A DNA stretch of 64,000 bases, from assembly GCA_013398295.1 (NCBI GenBank), contig VZSF01006861.1, positions 1 to 64,000 on the forward strand. Reading direction: 5' to 3'. The stretch's first letter is position 1, and each line of letters starts with the position of its first letter. Positions 39,101 to 54,100 of this stretch are shown here, piece after piece. The notes beneath the pieces were generated by a model. It worked only from the letters and a program-made list of their open reading frames with translations. It made no database searches and was not told the origin of the DNA. Source of the DNA: Chionis minor. Its lineage: Eukaryota > Chordata > Aves > Charadriiformes > Chionididae. The position numbers were made by a program, and so were the translations under genes.

Positions 39101-42100
39101 AGCCATAGTTTGCACTTCCCTTCCTTTCACCTCCCAAATTCCAAGCATAGCTGGTACTTGATAAAGTAATGCTTTCCTCAACTTCCCAGAAATGAAGTAC
39201 ATACTTGTTAACATAGTACCACTTGATATCATCCAAGAAAATGCCAAAGTCAAATTTAAGATTTATGTTAAAATGTCACAATTGCTGTTGTCTTTTTATA
39301 GCAGCACTATATAGGATAAATTAACAATTATAGTCAGTTGATTCCAGGAGATTGGAAAAGTGATCTCAATGCTTACTCAGATTTAGTATCCAAATCCATG
39401 TTTTCTACTTCCATGGCTTCGTTTCTATTTCTTCTACGGTCTTCCTCAGGACACTGGAATTAAGGCAATGAATATTACTCTTGTGCAAGTGTACAGATAC
39501 CTCAGAGACAGTTTTCAGAATACTACTTATTAGACTGCTGCTGGTCCACAGTATCAGCATTGGACAAAATGGATACAGCATGAAAAGCATAGCATATAAA
39601 GCAACGTTACTACTGTTACTACTTCTGACCTCTTCATCTGTATTCACGAGGTTTGGAGAAGTCTCTGCCTCCTTTTTCTCTTCAGTTGCTGGTTTTTTCC
39701 TTCCAGATGATCTCACTAAATTGGGTTTAGGTCTTTGAAAGCGCCCCCTTTCTGCTAGCTTTTCAGTTTTCCTTAAGATATAAAAAGAAGTTGTACATGT
39801 ACATTATTACCAAAAGGGAACTTAAAATCTTAGAATCCAAGGTGTATTTCAAGAGCACCACACACCGCATGGGTAATACAGCAAGACAATAAACTAAAAA
39901 AAAAATCATATTGCATCTTTCTGATATTGGACGATATTACACTACTTAATGCAAAGAATGTCAAATCAACCTTAACAACTTTGCTGGCTTTCAACGGAAT
40001 CTACTTAAAAATATCTGAGGGAAGTGTTTCTTGCTGTTAAATAAATAGGGATACCTCTTCTAGGGATTCACAACTGATGTCAGTGTGAACAGGCTTACTG
40101 ATTTCAATAGAAACAACAGAAATCTGCTCCAAAGTACAGCAGATTTATTTCATATACAAAATTTTGCATCTGCCTCTCCTGTCCCTCTATGTCTCTTCAA
40201 GGCTATCCCACTCACAGAACTATGAACTGCTGTTTTCAAACACCTTGTCCTACAGCCAACATCCATACGTTACTGCAGTAATGGGGTACATACATCAATC
40301 TCTGTGTCCTTAACCACTGCAATAGTGTGTCCTGGGATTCACACACTGTTTGATGGAGCCCTACAGCTTATCAGTAATCTTCAGATTGGGAACTACTACC
40401 TTTTCTGATATTTTTCCTAGCACAGGACAAGTAAGGCTTGGACGGTCTTTACCATAAGAGTGAGTGGGCCCTTCAATACAGGGAAAGACAGAAGCATGAA
40501 AAACAATTTAGTATTAACTAGTAGCCCATCCCTAAATCACCTTAAAAAAATTATATTATGGAATAGAAATTTGCTGATCACTCAAAAACGGAAACTTTAG
40601 GCACAGACTTCTTTAAATGCCACTGCTCGGTTACAGCAATAAGTGTAAGAAATAGTCACAAAGATTAGCTTCAAAAAGGAGTGCAAGTTAGACAAAGGCA
40701 GCTTGGAGTATCTTCTAGAAAGGTGCATCTCAGCTTAGACTCTTGCGCTGAGTTCCAAAGAGCAACAGTTTCCAGTTAGGAAGGTATGATACATACACAT
40801 ACACATGATGTGTGCAGCTAATAGGCTCTGATGGACAAATGCGAATTTCAAAGAATTCAGTGAGGCTCTTTTATAAAAAAACCCAAACAAACATAAAAAT
40901 CATCAACTTTCACAACCAAGGTTCACCCACAAAACGACAAAACCTCTTTGGAGAAATGTCTCATTCTTGCTGACTGTAGAGAGACTAACCTTTTTCTAAG
41001 CTTAGCTAAATCTTCCTCCTTGTTCCTATGTAACATTTTAAATCTTAGTCAAAGCATTGCTCCTCAGTAATCAAAATCTCCATCAAAAAAAATTAACTCA
41101 ATATGGAAAAAAGTTACCATGATCTACCATCTACTTCAACCTAGTATGGTCAAGCAGAAATATACCCAAACTAAGTAAATGCAGGTCTAGCTCAAGTACG
41201 ACTGCCAGGTAAAATAATTCTACTTACATGCTTTCAGACTGAGAATCACCTTCTGAGGCACTCTGCTTTTCATCTGGTCCATGTAAGTCATGTATGTCTT
41301 TGTTCTGAGTAAAGAAAAAAAATGTTGTAGAAATGAAATAAATATGATATTCTTCTAATTTGACAGCACAGCAAACTAATCACAATTACAGTAAAAAATT
41401 TATGGAACTTATTTAGTGAATTATAGTAAAAGCCTACTGCATAAAACCATTATTTCTCTACTTTATTCACCTCTTCAATAATATTAATAAAAGCATGTTT
41501 CACACCACTGGTTGGCTGAGTGATCTAGTTTTAGGTCAGCGATTATGTTTATACACTTTTAAAGTAAATTGACCACAGCAGGCCAGGAGAATTAGAACTG
41601 ACATAAAACGTCCCTTGAAATTACCGGTTTCAGAGGTTACTATGCCTTGTCATCCAGATAGCTTAGCTACTCAGGCTACTGACACCACTATAATAGGCTG
41701 GTGTACATAGCACATTGTCCTGTTCAGTTCATTGATTTTTATAAATATTATTCCAACTAATATCAGGAGATTGTATTGTTATAACATTTCCAACTACAGG
41801 CATTTAGTATTTGTGAAGATCATAAGTAGCTGATTTTCCATTAAGACTGAGACATTATTTTAGGTAAAAGAATTTAAAACAAAGGCCAACGGACAAATAA
41901 TTTGCCTGTTACAAGAGGGAAATACTAACACTTAGAATTTCTTAATATCTCTCCACAAGTGCTAGCCGTAAGATCATTCTTTGTCTTAGAAAGTAATTCA
42001 TTCCACCCCAGCACAAGTCTTTAAACAGCAGATGTTAAGTTCCAAAAATGACAATGATGCAAGGACAGAAGGGTGATCAGAGGAATAAACTTTCTCTATA

Positions 42101-45100
42101 TGAGGAGAAATATACGATTAGAACTCTTCAGCTTGCAAACAATACTGATGGAGAGTGGAAAAAGTGGTATTATAAACAAGAATAGCTTGAAGAAGATGAA
42201 CAGGAACAGAAAAATGGAAGTACAATGCATATTAAACAACGAGGCATCAGGCTTAAAACAATCCAAAGAATACACTTTTTTAATTAAGTGAATAATTAAA
42301 GGAATGAACTCTCAGCTGTAGTATGCAATTTATGACAAAGGTGCACATAGATGCAAAAAAGTAGCTAGACAAACTCATGAGTAAGAGTTGCATCAAGGGC
42401 TTCAAAAGAAGCCAGACACAATCACATGAAGTTTCTAAACTGCCTGACCTGATTAGAACATACCCGAAGAAAGATCATTCAATCTCGGCCCAGATACTTG
42501 CATCTTTCCTGAAACACCTTACAGCAGCATGTACCAGTGGACAAAAGTTTACACAGGTTTCCATTCTGAGGCAGCACAAACAACCTGCTCAAATCAGTTT
42601 TTAACATTGCACTGGTAAGCACATGCCAGCAAAATCTTGCTACAAGATTTCACTGTTGATACTGTACTGCTTCACTTTTGAATAATTGAACTGTTCAGCT
42701 GTTTAAATTGTCTTGTAAGGTATGCCAAGCATGCACAGTATACTCTCTGAATAAAGTTAGTATAACAGACAACCTATTAAAGACAGCCAAATTGATAGTA
42801 TTTAACTTTTGGTGATGTTCTCAGGCTTGTGGCCTTTTTTCCACCTAGTAGTAAAAACATCACAAAACCAACAAAAAAAATGGTTTTGATTTACAAAAAC
42901 ACTTGTAATGGTAAAAAGAGAATGTTAAGAAGTAAGAATTACATAAAAAATAAAAATACCTTTGTTTCTCTAGTTTCTTCAGATTGTCTGTCTTTGTTTC
43001 TAATCTTGGAAACCAGTAACTCTGAAATCTGGCTTTCCTGTGATGCATCATCTCTATTATCTATGGTTCTCAGTTTAGCAGATCCCATTTCTAGTATAGC
43101 ATCATTGCTATCCTCAAAGCTGAAATCAGTAAAAGCACACAAAAACATTCTGTTAGTGTATTTTAATAAAAAAGCTATTGTTGTTTACAGACAGATCAAT
43201 TTACACAGAAAAATTACGCAATTTTGACATTAAATAACTACATGTATTTCAGAAGGTCTGACAAGTTTTAGTGATATTTGCAGGAGATGAGCTTTAAAAC
43301 AACTTTTGTACTTTCACAATGCTATTACAAGAAGATATTAAAATCCCATCTGAACATTCTAGACTAGATAGGTTTTTAAATAGATTTTACTAATATAAAC
43401 ACTGTATGCAGAAGCTTTCCCCCTCCCCCCCCCAGTCTTCTCTAACAATCTCTGTTGAGTTCAAAGACAAATATTGCTCCTTCATGTGCTTCCAAAGAGG
43501 TACTAAAGCGTGCAAAAGCTCTGGGAATCTGTACAAAATAACAAACAATTACAATACAGCTAAATACAAGTAAGATGCAAAATTCTTCAGCAGCATCCAC
43601 AGCTTCATAATGACTTTTTAGATTTACTACTGTCTTATATAACAAGTTTAATAAAACAACCATTCACTTTCTCTGTAGTAAAAGAATGCCCAAACCTGAA
43701 ACAAAAAGCTTGCCTCCCATCCAAGTTCTGCACATATAAAGCCCACACAACTTTCTTTTCCCACAAGAACCATCTTATTAGAAACAAACATGAATTCCAA
43801 GTGTATAGCCACACTACTTAGCAACATCGCCCAGCAGTGCTTTGAGAGAAATATTAGAAATTAGGGTAAGACAATAGCCTTCATTAACACCCTAAAAAAA
43901 GATAGTGAAAGCTGTTTTGGATTGGATATTGGTATTGAGATTGGATTTAGTAATCCAATATTTAGTATTGGATTTTGTATTAACTTAATAAGTTAAATCT
44001 GCAAGGCAGCCATTAGGGCAGAGAACATATTGACACTGTAAATTAAAAACAGCTTATTAAAACACAGGACAGTCCTCAGAAACCAAAACCCGGTCCATTC
44101 TGTGTCAGGTAACATGATGGTAAGCATGAATAAATAAAACAAATGTTAAAACTTTAAATAATTTTTTATTTTGCCTAAGCTTTCTATTGTAAACATTACC
44201 TGCATAAATTGACATCACTTTCTCCCTCTGTTACATCATCCACTGGTAAACAGGATGCTGATCTCTCTTCCTCTGTAACAGCAGTCTCATCTTGTTTTCC
44301 TTCAATAACACTGTCCAATTCTTCTCTACAGGTAGTATCACCATCATATACCATTTTTTTTCCTGCTAATGAATAAGAATTACATCAATTTGGACACCGT
44401 GGGCAACAACTTGGAATTCCAATTCTCACATCCTAGCCACACTGAAGCAGGAGTCAATTTAAAAATTAAAAAAAAAAAAAAAAAACACCAGTAGAAAATG
44501 CATAAGTGTTAAGATTTAAGAAAACTGTTTTCTGCAAAAATAAAATGTTTAGATTTACTATGAAAGCTGATTTTGAAAGGCTTGTTCCATAATCTCCCGA
44601 GGCAGATCAGTGATATAAATCAAAAGCCAAATTCTCATTCTTAAGTTTGCAAAGTCTTATATAAAATTTGTATTTGAACATTCAACAGTGAGCATTTTTG
44701 CGTCTTACTTTTCTTAGCGGATTTCTCTTCTTCAGCAATTTCTGAAGGGACAGCCATTTCTTCTGAAAGATTCTCTACTTCCTGTTCAAGATCATCTTTC
44801 CTCCTCCTCTTCCTCTTCTTTTTTGCTACTGCTGGCTCTAATGCAACGTGTTCTTCTGCCTGTTCAGAAATGCTCAAAGATTCCTCATTTTCTTTCTCTG
44901 CTGTCACATTATCTGCTTCTGTTTCTGCATCAGAAATTCTTGCTTCCTGGAGATCGTCTTGATCATTAGCAGCTTCTGTGCTGGCAGCTTTTGCTATTGA
45001 GACAATACAGTTCCTGGTTAATACAGTGATGGAGTATTAGGAGCCATATGTCGCAAAGATATTTCTACTAGCAACGGCCTGTGAATTCATACATCACACC

Positions 45101-48100
45101 AATATACCGCCAGACATACGAGCAGGTCCATGAGAAGACAGTCACTGACTTAACAGAACTTCAGCACAAATCAACTTCAACACTAAATGCAAAACACTTT
45201 CTGTACATGGTACAACACTTCACCAGGGTAAAATCAATATCAGATGCAATTTAGTATAGGATGCAATTTAGTAAATTTTATTGTTCCTATACTTTTTAGC
45301 AGGTTACACAATCACTTTTGGATCCAGGAAAAACAGGCATTGCTATTCCTGAAAAGAATGATTGTATCTCTGCAGAAAAAGGTGATGATGGTTGCAAAAA
45401 GTATGCCACAGAGAAGTAATTTTGATCAATAGATGTATTGTAGTTAATCATTCTTATTTACATAAGAAAGCTGAATTATTATCTAGCTAATAATTCACAA
45501 GTTCTTTTCTGGGTTTAACAAGTTTCTGAAATTCTCCTCCCTCCCCTTTTCAGGACATTTTGTCTTAATCTTGCATTTATGCAGAATACCAACCACCATC
45601 AACATTTCCCTGTCTTCCGTATTATCTTTATACAAACTTGTTCCCCTATAATTAAGAAATCCAAAATGCAAGAGCAGCAGAAAAGCATACTCATGTTTCT
45701 TTAGAGATGAAGTATTTTTAATCTACCATTAGTCTATGAACAGAATTTTTATAAGTAGCTGTAAATCCTAACAGGCGGGACATTTTAATCAACTCTGAAT
45801 TATTTTATCATTAAAATGATTAAATTTAATAATTTAATCAAATCTGAAATCGAGGTCATAGAAAAGCAGTAACTATGTCTATTTTAAGAATTAAACAACG
45901 ATGCTGCTTCCTAGCTAGCATCCCCTTTAAAAAGGTTGTTCACTGGTTTGTTCCACAATACCACTTAGAAGAAAATGGTGAACAACCCAACAGAATTAGC
46001 AGGGAATTTATGAAATAGTGTCAGTATCACTGTTCTTAATTTTAGCACACCTGTGAAAGGCCCTTTCACAGGTACTGAGGTTATAAGACACTATATGGTG
46101 ATCAACAGTAATTAAACATAATCTTTATTCTTTATTTTGAACAGACCAGAAGAAGGCGACAGCTTTTGCAAGACTCCCTGCAAACAATCACACCCTTCAA
46201 ATTCAGGGAGTCTAACTGTAATTCAAGGAGAAACAGAACCCTTAAAAGGGTTAAAAATGTAAGAACAATTTAAATTAAAAGTCACAAAAGAGCTTGCCAA
46301 AAATATGGGTTTGGCCCAAGGAGTCTAAAAGCGAATTTGTTAGCAACTCATAGAGATACTTATCAGCTGTTAAGATAGAATACCAGTGCTTCAGACTGCG
46401 GAAGATAGCTAAATTCAGTGTGGCCTCGTATTCCTGCTCAGAGAAAATGCATCTCAGGAAACTGGTTGCTAGCAATTATTACCATCCCACACATCAGCAA
46501 ACCACACTTGAAAAAATTATGCTATCAAGGCAAGATCCTCTTGCCCTGTCTGGAACAGGGAAGGAAAAGATTCCCTACATGATTTTCCTCTGCCAGCAAC
46601 ACATTGCTGACCACTGCTCTGTAATATCTGAAGCATTCTTTTGAACTACCTTTTGGCTTCTTCCGAGGCCTTGATGGCTTCTTTTCCTTTGGCTTCTGGC
46701 TTTTAACAGTCTTTTGCTTCCTCTTTTCCTCATCTGCTAAGACCTTCTCAAGCAGCCGGGCAAAGAATTCAAAATCAAAGGGACGCTTTTCTTCTATCAG
46801 ATTAAAGCAAAAAAATAGAAAACATGTCAAAGTTGATAATTTTTCCAAGTTTCTGCTTTGTACAGTGGTACATGTTATGCGATTAAAAAGCAAAGATTAT
46901 ATAAATTTAAACAGATAATTGTTTTTGCAAGCACATTCTGTATCACTTGAGCAGGAACCTAGAGTTGACATATATATGGATTATGGTAGCTTGGTTCTAA
47001 AAAACAGATAGTAAAAAGGTTACAGTACCTAGTAGTTCAGAAAAATTAGTAAGTGACAAATACACAAATTGTACCATAGTATCAATTAATGTACTACTGC
47101 CTTACAGAGCTCATTCAAATAACACAAAGCCTTTAAGGGTTCTCAAAGCAGTTTACAGTAAGCAATTGTGCAACAAATTCCCACGAATCAGAATAATCTT
47201 CAACTGAATATACGTATAGGAAAGGTTATATTGATCTCATTTATCAGACATATAGAAAGGCCAGAGATTAAACCTAAAACCCTTTACTGTGAACCGTGCT
47301 TGTTATAAAACACAAAGATTCCCCAGCTTCTGAACTCCCCTATGAAACTTTTCTTTATAATTAATTCAAGAAAGGCAAAGCACAAAAATTAACATGAAAA
47401 AAGGTAACGACCATTTAATGACTCATTGTAGGGTGGGGTATATTTACTTTACTTACTGAAAGCTTTGTCTATCCTCCATCCATTAGCTTTTTCCTCACGT
47501 TTGAACTTGTTCTAAAAGCAAAGGTACGTTTGCTTTTTTCAGTAAGCAAAAATGAAACAACTTATTGCACAAAATGGCAGATCAAGACAAACCTTCTTGA
47601 ATGGATATCAATTAGAGTTGTTAAAAATTCCAAGTAGACCCACAGAACACAACTTTATAATTAATTTTTAAATACAAAATCTGTCACCAAAACATATTGC
47701 TAGTCATAATTTATTATTTTCAACATCTTTGTCCTTACTTCCAATCTAAGCACAGTTTGAAACATCGAACATTTTCACAGCTGGATACCATGGAAAAAGC
47801 AACATCTCCCACCAAACATCCACTTATGGATGTTAAGGAAGTGATTGGTGACAGCCACCGTGGCTTCACTATAGGCAAACCGTGTTCAACAGATTTGGTG
47901 GCCTTCTAGGAAGGGGTTACAGCATTGGTGGATAAGAGAAGAGCAGCTGACATCATCTACCTGGAACTGTGCAAAGTATTTGATGCCGTCCCACATGACA
48001 GCCTTTTCTCTAATTTGAGAGACATGGACTTGACCAATAGACCACTTGGTGGATAAAGAATTGGCTGGACAGTTGCACTCAAAGAGTTGTGGTCAATGGC

Positions 48101-51100
48101 TTGATGTTCAAGTGGTGACCAATGACAAGTGGCATTCCTCAGGGGTCAGTACTGAGACTGGTACTGTTTAACATCTTTGTTGGTGACATGGATATTGGGA
48201 TTAAGTGCACCCTCAGCAAGTTTGCCGACAATACCAAGCTGTGTGGAACAGTCGACACGCTGGAGGGAAGGGATGCCATCCAGAGGGACCAGGACAGGCT
48301 GGAGAGCTGGGCCCATGCAAACCTCAATGAAGTTCAACAAGGCCAAGTGCAAGGTCCTGCATGCAGGTCGGGGCAATCCCATGCACAAATACAGGCTCCA
48401 TGGAGAATGAATCAAGAGCAGCCCTGAGGAGAAGGACTTGAGGGTGCTGATGGATCAGAAGCTCAACATGAGCCAGCAATGTGCAGTTGCAACCCAGAAA
48501 GCTAACCTCATCCTGGGCTGCATGAAAAGAAGCGTGGCCAGCAGGTCAAGGGAGGTGACTCTGCCGCTCTACTCTGCTCTCATGAGACCACACTTCAAGT
48601 ACTGTGTCCAACTCTGGAGCCCCGAACATAAGAAGGACATGGACCTGTTGGAGTGAGTCCAGAGGAGGGCCACAAAGATGATCAGAGGGCTGGAACACCT
48701 CTCCTATGAAGACAGGCCGAGAGAGTTGGCATTGTTCAGACTGAATTAGAGAAGTCTCCAGGGAGACCTTATAGCAGCCTTATAGTACCTAAAAAGGGCC
48801 TACAGGAAAGATGTGGAGGGACTCTTGATGAGGAAGTGTAGCAGTAAAACAAGGGGTAATGATTTTAAACTGGAAGAGCAGAGATTTAAAATAGATAGTA
48901 GGAAGAACTTTTTCACTCTGAGGGTGGTGAGGCCCTGGCACAGGTTTCCCAGGGAAGTTGTGCATGCCCCATCCCTGGCAGTGTTAAAAGACAGGCTAGA
49001 TGGAGCTTTGAGTAAACTGGTCCAGTGGAAGGTGTCCTTGCCCATGTCAGGGGGGCTGGAACTAGATGATCTTTAAGGTCCCTTCCAATTCTAACTATTC
49101 AATGATTCTACGCTTGCAGCATTCTTCAATGAAAATAAAATTGAGACAAAGTGTGTCTAGATATGCTAGATTTATCAGATACATTGTTTGGAATTCAACC
49201 CAGCATATTAATGTTTCAGATACTGACTATCTCTTGAAAACAGTTACTAAAAAAGCACTGCTACAGAGCCAGATAGCATCAACTGTACCAATACTAACAG
49301 AGGAAGCATAGCAGTAGCAAGTAACATCCAGAAAAGTGAAAACAGATGTTTAATTGCTTAACTGAGTGCTTTAAGTCTTACCTTAATTTCTGCTCTGGCT
49401 CTATGAGGAAATAGCCGTCCTATCAAGGAGAAGTCTGTTCCCACCATACTGATAGCTAAAAAGAACATGTCTGTTTCTGGAGGTGAAAGGAGGGGGAAAA
49501 AAAAGAAATTATACATACATGTATTTAATTAACCATCCTTCTTGCTATCTAAAATAAAAACACCTTTCAAACTTAGTGCAATGAGATAGATAACTTTAAA
49601 GTTATATACTGTGGCTGCAAGTTCAGCTGGGCTGGAGTATGTGTGTTATTTCACCTGAGTACCTCTAGTAACATTCACTGAATGAACTATTAACAGAAAA
49701 AACTGTCTAATTATTATAAAACTGCAGAATGTGAAATACCTTCTGTAAAGCTAGTAAATCAAAGCTAACCAACTCCAAATTGACGACATCCATTCTTATT
49801 ATGAACACAACAGCAAACAGAAATCTGGAAAAAGCACGTGTAACAATATCATTATTTGTTGACAGGAATAAAGTGATTCTAAAAGCAGCACAGTGAATGC
49901 TGAAGCTAATTTTCCTCTCTACGGTTCTAAAAAACCATTTCCAATTGTAAGAAGTCCTGCATGGTGTTGTCAGCCTGGAGATAATAATCAATTCACAGCA
50001 GGCATAACAAAAGAGAACAACCTGCCCACTCATAAAAACACAGCTGTGCATATGCATTGAATTCACTCCACATAAAGATGGCTTATAGAACTTACTCCTG
50101 CTCGTGCCAGAAGAACCAAGTAAAGAAGCTGTTAAGAACTGATAACTGTTCCATATGAAGTGCAAATATTTGGACACCAGAATCCAAAATTATGCTTTTG
50201 ATAAGGCAGACTAGCATTTCCACAGCATTTAAGTGTCCGTAACAAGAAAATTCACAGGTACCCTGCATATCGTAAGGCAATGAAATTTTTAAAAATTAGG
50301 ATTTTCACAGTAAACATGACAGCTCTGCTTGTTGGAAGAGTTTGGAGGGTTGAGACTATGTCACACACAAGTAAACCCATTTACTCCACTGGAAATAAAA
50401 ATCGTTGAGTACAAGGTATAGATGGAAAACTAAGATTTTTTCTGCAGACTCAAAACTCGAAACCAAAACCATACTCACCTTTATTTGACCATGGTTTTGT
50501 GTAAAAACTTTTCCTGAAGCTGGAATATGTAGTTGTAGAGCCACGCTCAAAGATGGGATCATTTTCTTCTACAACACATGGACCTTTTGTTCTTAGAACT
50601 TCTACAGTTAAACTGGAAAAGCAAAAACACAGAGACTTATCTGAAAATACTGCTAACAAGATACACAGTAGACGTTTATAAGCCAGCTATTCAGATTTTT
50701 CTTGCCGCAAGTCAGAGTTTGTGCTGGGTAATCAGGTTGAATAATTACATTAACATGTATTTTAATAGAAGAATGCAGCAAGAAGAAGTCATTATCCCAC
50801 TCAGCCTGTTCAAGTAAATTTGCTAAGATTTAAGATACAGTACAGACATAATTATTTTTTAAAAAATTAACAGTCAAGAAAATTATTTTGCAAAACCACA
50901 AGAGCCTCTCCATATCCTTTTAGAAGGCTTTCACATTTGCAGACAAATGCAACTTACACATGCAACTTAACAAGAGAAGTTAACTAAATAGAAGACATTT
51001 GGAAGTTTGACAAATATTCAGTATTCATTCAGTGTAGTAAACTATGACAACTTCCTCTCCATCTCCTTCTCCAAAAGGATTTATCACAAAGAAAGTTTAC

Positions 51101-54100
51101 CACTACTGAGATGCAGGTAACCGCTGCTCATATTTTGTCACATTCAGTGACAGTGTAGTAAACTATGACAACTTCCTCTCCATCTCCTTCTCCAAAAGGA
51201 TTTATCACAAAGAAAGTTTGCCACTACTGAGATGCAGGTAACTGCTGCTCATATTTTGTCACATATTTGTACTGCTCCCTAAGTTAGGATAGCTCAACTC
51301 TCAACACAAACATACTCGCTTTTGTCCCCATCCAAAGTAATTGTTCTCTATTCACAAACTAAGCTGCAATGTAGAATATATTGTCCACAAGCCAGGCACA
51401 GAATTTGTTACCTTTCTTCATCCAGAATAATTGAACCATCTTCTGCTACTTTCACACGCGGAACTAGAAGTGGACCGTCCTGACTCTCCTCCCCATTCTG
51501 TGCTTCTTCCTCCTCATCTTCCTCTTCATGATCAGGAGTACTTTTCTCTTCTTGTCTATAATTGTAAGAGGCCAAGGAAAAATACTACTTTTGTTAGTGT
51601 TTTGACTTGCTGCTCTGTATGCCAGACATTCAACAATTTAATGAATCACCCATTAATGCAACCTACCAGCAAGTTAGTCAATACATAAACTCCGGAATCT
51701 GTTTTTCATTCTATTGTAAAATGCACAAATCCGAAACTATAATACTAAAAGCAAAATGCTGTTTAACCCCCCTTCCCTCCCAAATTAAAATTAATTATAA
51801 ATAAGGGCTGTAAGAGACCTAGACTGTTAGTATTACCACACAAACATGGTTTCTGACAACATCAGAAAACTTTTTAAGTACTGCCATCGCCAAGACTTAC
51901 TCTTTCATTTGACCCACTGAAGAATTTTTTTCTGTTCTCTTTTCTTCTGCCAGTGAAGACCTAGAATTTTATATAAAGCTAGAGATTAATACTTGTACAG
52001 ACATATTTCTGCTTCATTACATAAAACCCATTTTTAGTGGATATTGGACAAAGAAGCACAAAACGTTTTTCAATTCTTCGTACCACATCTACACTTGAGT
52101 CTAACTGAACCACCACCACTGCTTAATGAATTTTGCTTTTTTCTTCTTTGTATAAGCAAGGACAAGAATAAGGTATTTCAAGCTGTAATCCATTGTCAGG
52201 GTACAAGAACATGACAGCATCTTGTTCAATACCTTCTTAAGGACTATTTAGTGTAAAAGAAAAAATAACATTAACAAGAAGGCGAGAACAGACAATGTTC
52301 TCACAATGTTTATGTGATTGGTTTTGGTAGTTGCAGGAAAAACGCCCTCTCTGTCTGTGGTAGTCTGTTTAGCCAGCTGTGTTAGTATTCCCTGTGTATG
52401 TGCACCTCTAGGATGCTCACTCAGCCATGCTACTGGAGAAGCAGTAAAGGGAACAGTAGCAGCTACATCCACCCAGGTGCAGTGGGCAGATCTCCTGGGT
52501 GTTGCAGTGTCTTTTGCACCCAAGAAGGAAAAATGCTTAGCTTCTTGTAGGCTACTAGATTTGGCAGCCGTGCATAATAAAAAAATTAACAGGAGCTAGT
52601 AAAAGTAAAAATTTTCTTTTATTCTGCCTTAGTACAGAGATAAATCAATGTTGGTAACAGGGTCATGTTTTTATATTTCAACAAGTACACTAATCGCCAT
52701 TCTCTTTTCTGTACGAAGACTGAGTAGACATGAAAACATCTAGAAGTTTTTGTTACCATTGCAACAATACTACACCTGTGCTGATACTCCAGATTTAAGC
52801 ATTCTAATTTTCACAATTATTAAAGTGGTAGAAAAAGAAAAATAATTTAACCTAAGGAAAGAGAAAAAGTGTCATACTTACTTCATAGGATTGTTTTCTG
52901 GCAGATAGTATATCAAGTCTCTCATGGTCATTTTAGAACGATCTGGCGGAGAACGTCCTTCAATTACTGGAGGCCTGTGTTTCAACTGTTTCCATACAAA
53001 AAAGAAATAAACCCCTCAAATTTACCCTGAAAGTACTTTATATCTCAGAAATGTGTATTTTTCTTTGTTTATGAAGTATCCCATTTGGAGAGTTTTGTTA
53101 TTTGCTCCCTCCACCCCCAATAACGGAAGTAAGTTTATCTTAAAAGTGTCCCTTTGTCATACAGGACACCATGGACCCTTAAGTGACTTACTCTCTCAGA
53201 GGAATTAAATACTTGGCACAAGTAAAAGTGAAAAGTTATTCAAAATTACAGAATGCAGTCAACAATCAAGTTGACAATACATGAGAAACGCAAAATCCCA
53301 AGCTTCTTATAGCACACTTCCCCATTGTATTATGAAATGTGAAACTTAAAATTGGAATGTTGGCTATAATATAATAGCAGGTCTCATGTCAAAAAGGCCT
53401 GTGGGTCTAATCAAATGAAGAGGTACACAATTTTGCATGAAACCTGTATTATGAGGGAACACAGTGCTACTACTGCTTATTAACAAACTAAACCCATAGA
53501 GTTATGAGACATCACAGACTATCAGCAGTAAGTGGCTGATGATCATCAGAAAACACTACTGCAAAGCGATAATATGTGTTGGGTGAGTCACATGTCTTTG
53601 CTGTTCACCGCTCAGCACTGCTCAACACAGACCTACCATCCGCTCTTTCTTCAGCTCTTCTTTAAGCATTTCTCTTAACTTCCGAGCTTTGAGGATCCTC
53701 TCATGGTCAGAACACGTTCGTTTCTCTTTTACAGGAGCAGGTTTCGTAGGTAGCTTTTCCTCCTGTGTTCCTGATCTTTCCTGTGTCGGTCTCTCCTTGA
53801 GTGGGGACGGTACATTTTTCTGCAAGTTATCATCAGTTTTTTGAGCAACTGCACCTATAATTTGTTCTTTGTTCACCGATTTTTTTAGTGGGGAAAACTG
53901 TGGCACTTGTGGCACAGGTGTTTTCTTTTCAGGCAGCATGGGAGACTTTACAGAGCTTTCAACATTACTCTTTTCTGATGCAGAGGAATCCTTCTGAAGA
54001 GAGGCACTGCCATCAGAAGCCTGTGATGCTCGCCTTTGTGGTTTTGAGGAAGACCGCTGAGCAGATGAAGGCCCAGTTCTTGGTTTGACAAGATTGGGCA

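Noticed and set aside
42073..42291. A 72-codon open frame on the plus strand
   Set aside because: It falls in what looks like an old CR1 relic and has no protein similarity.
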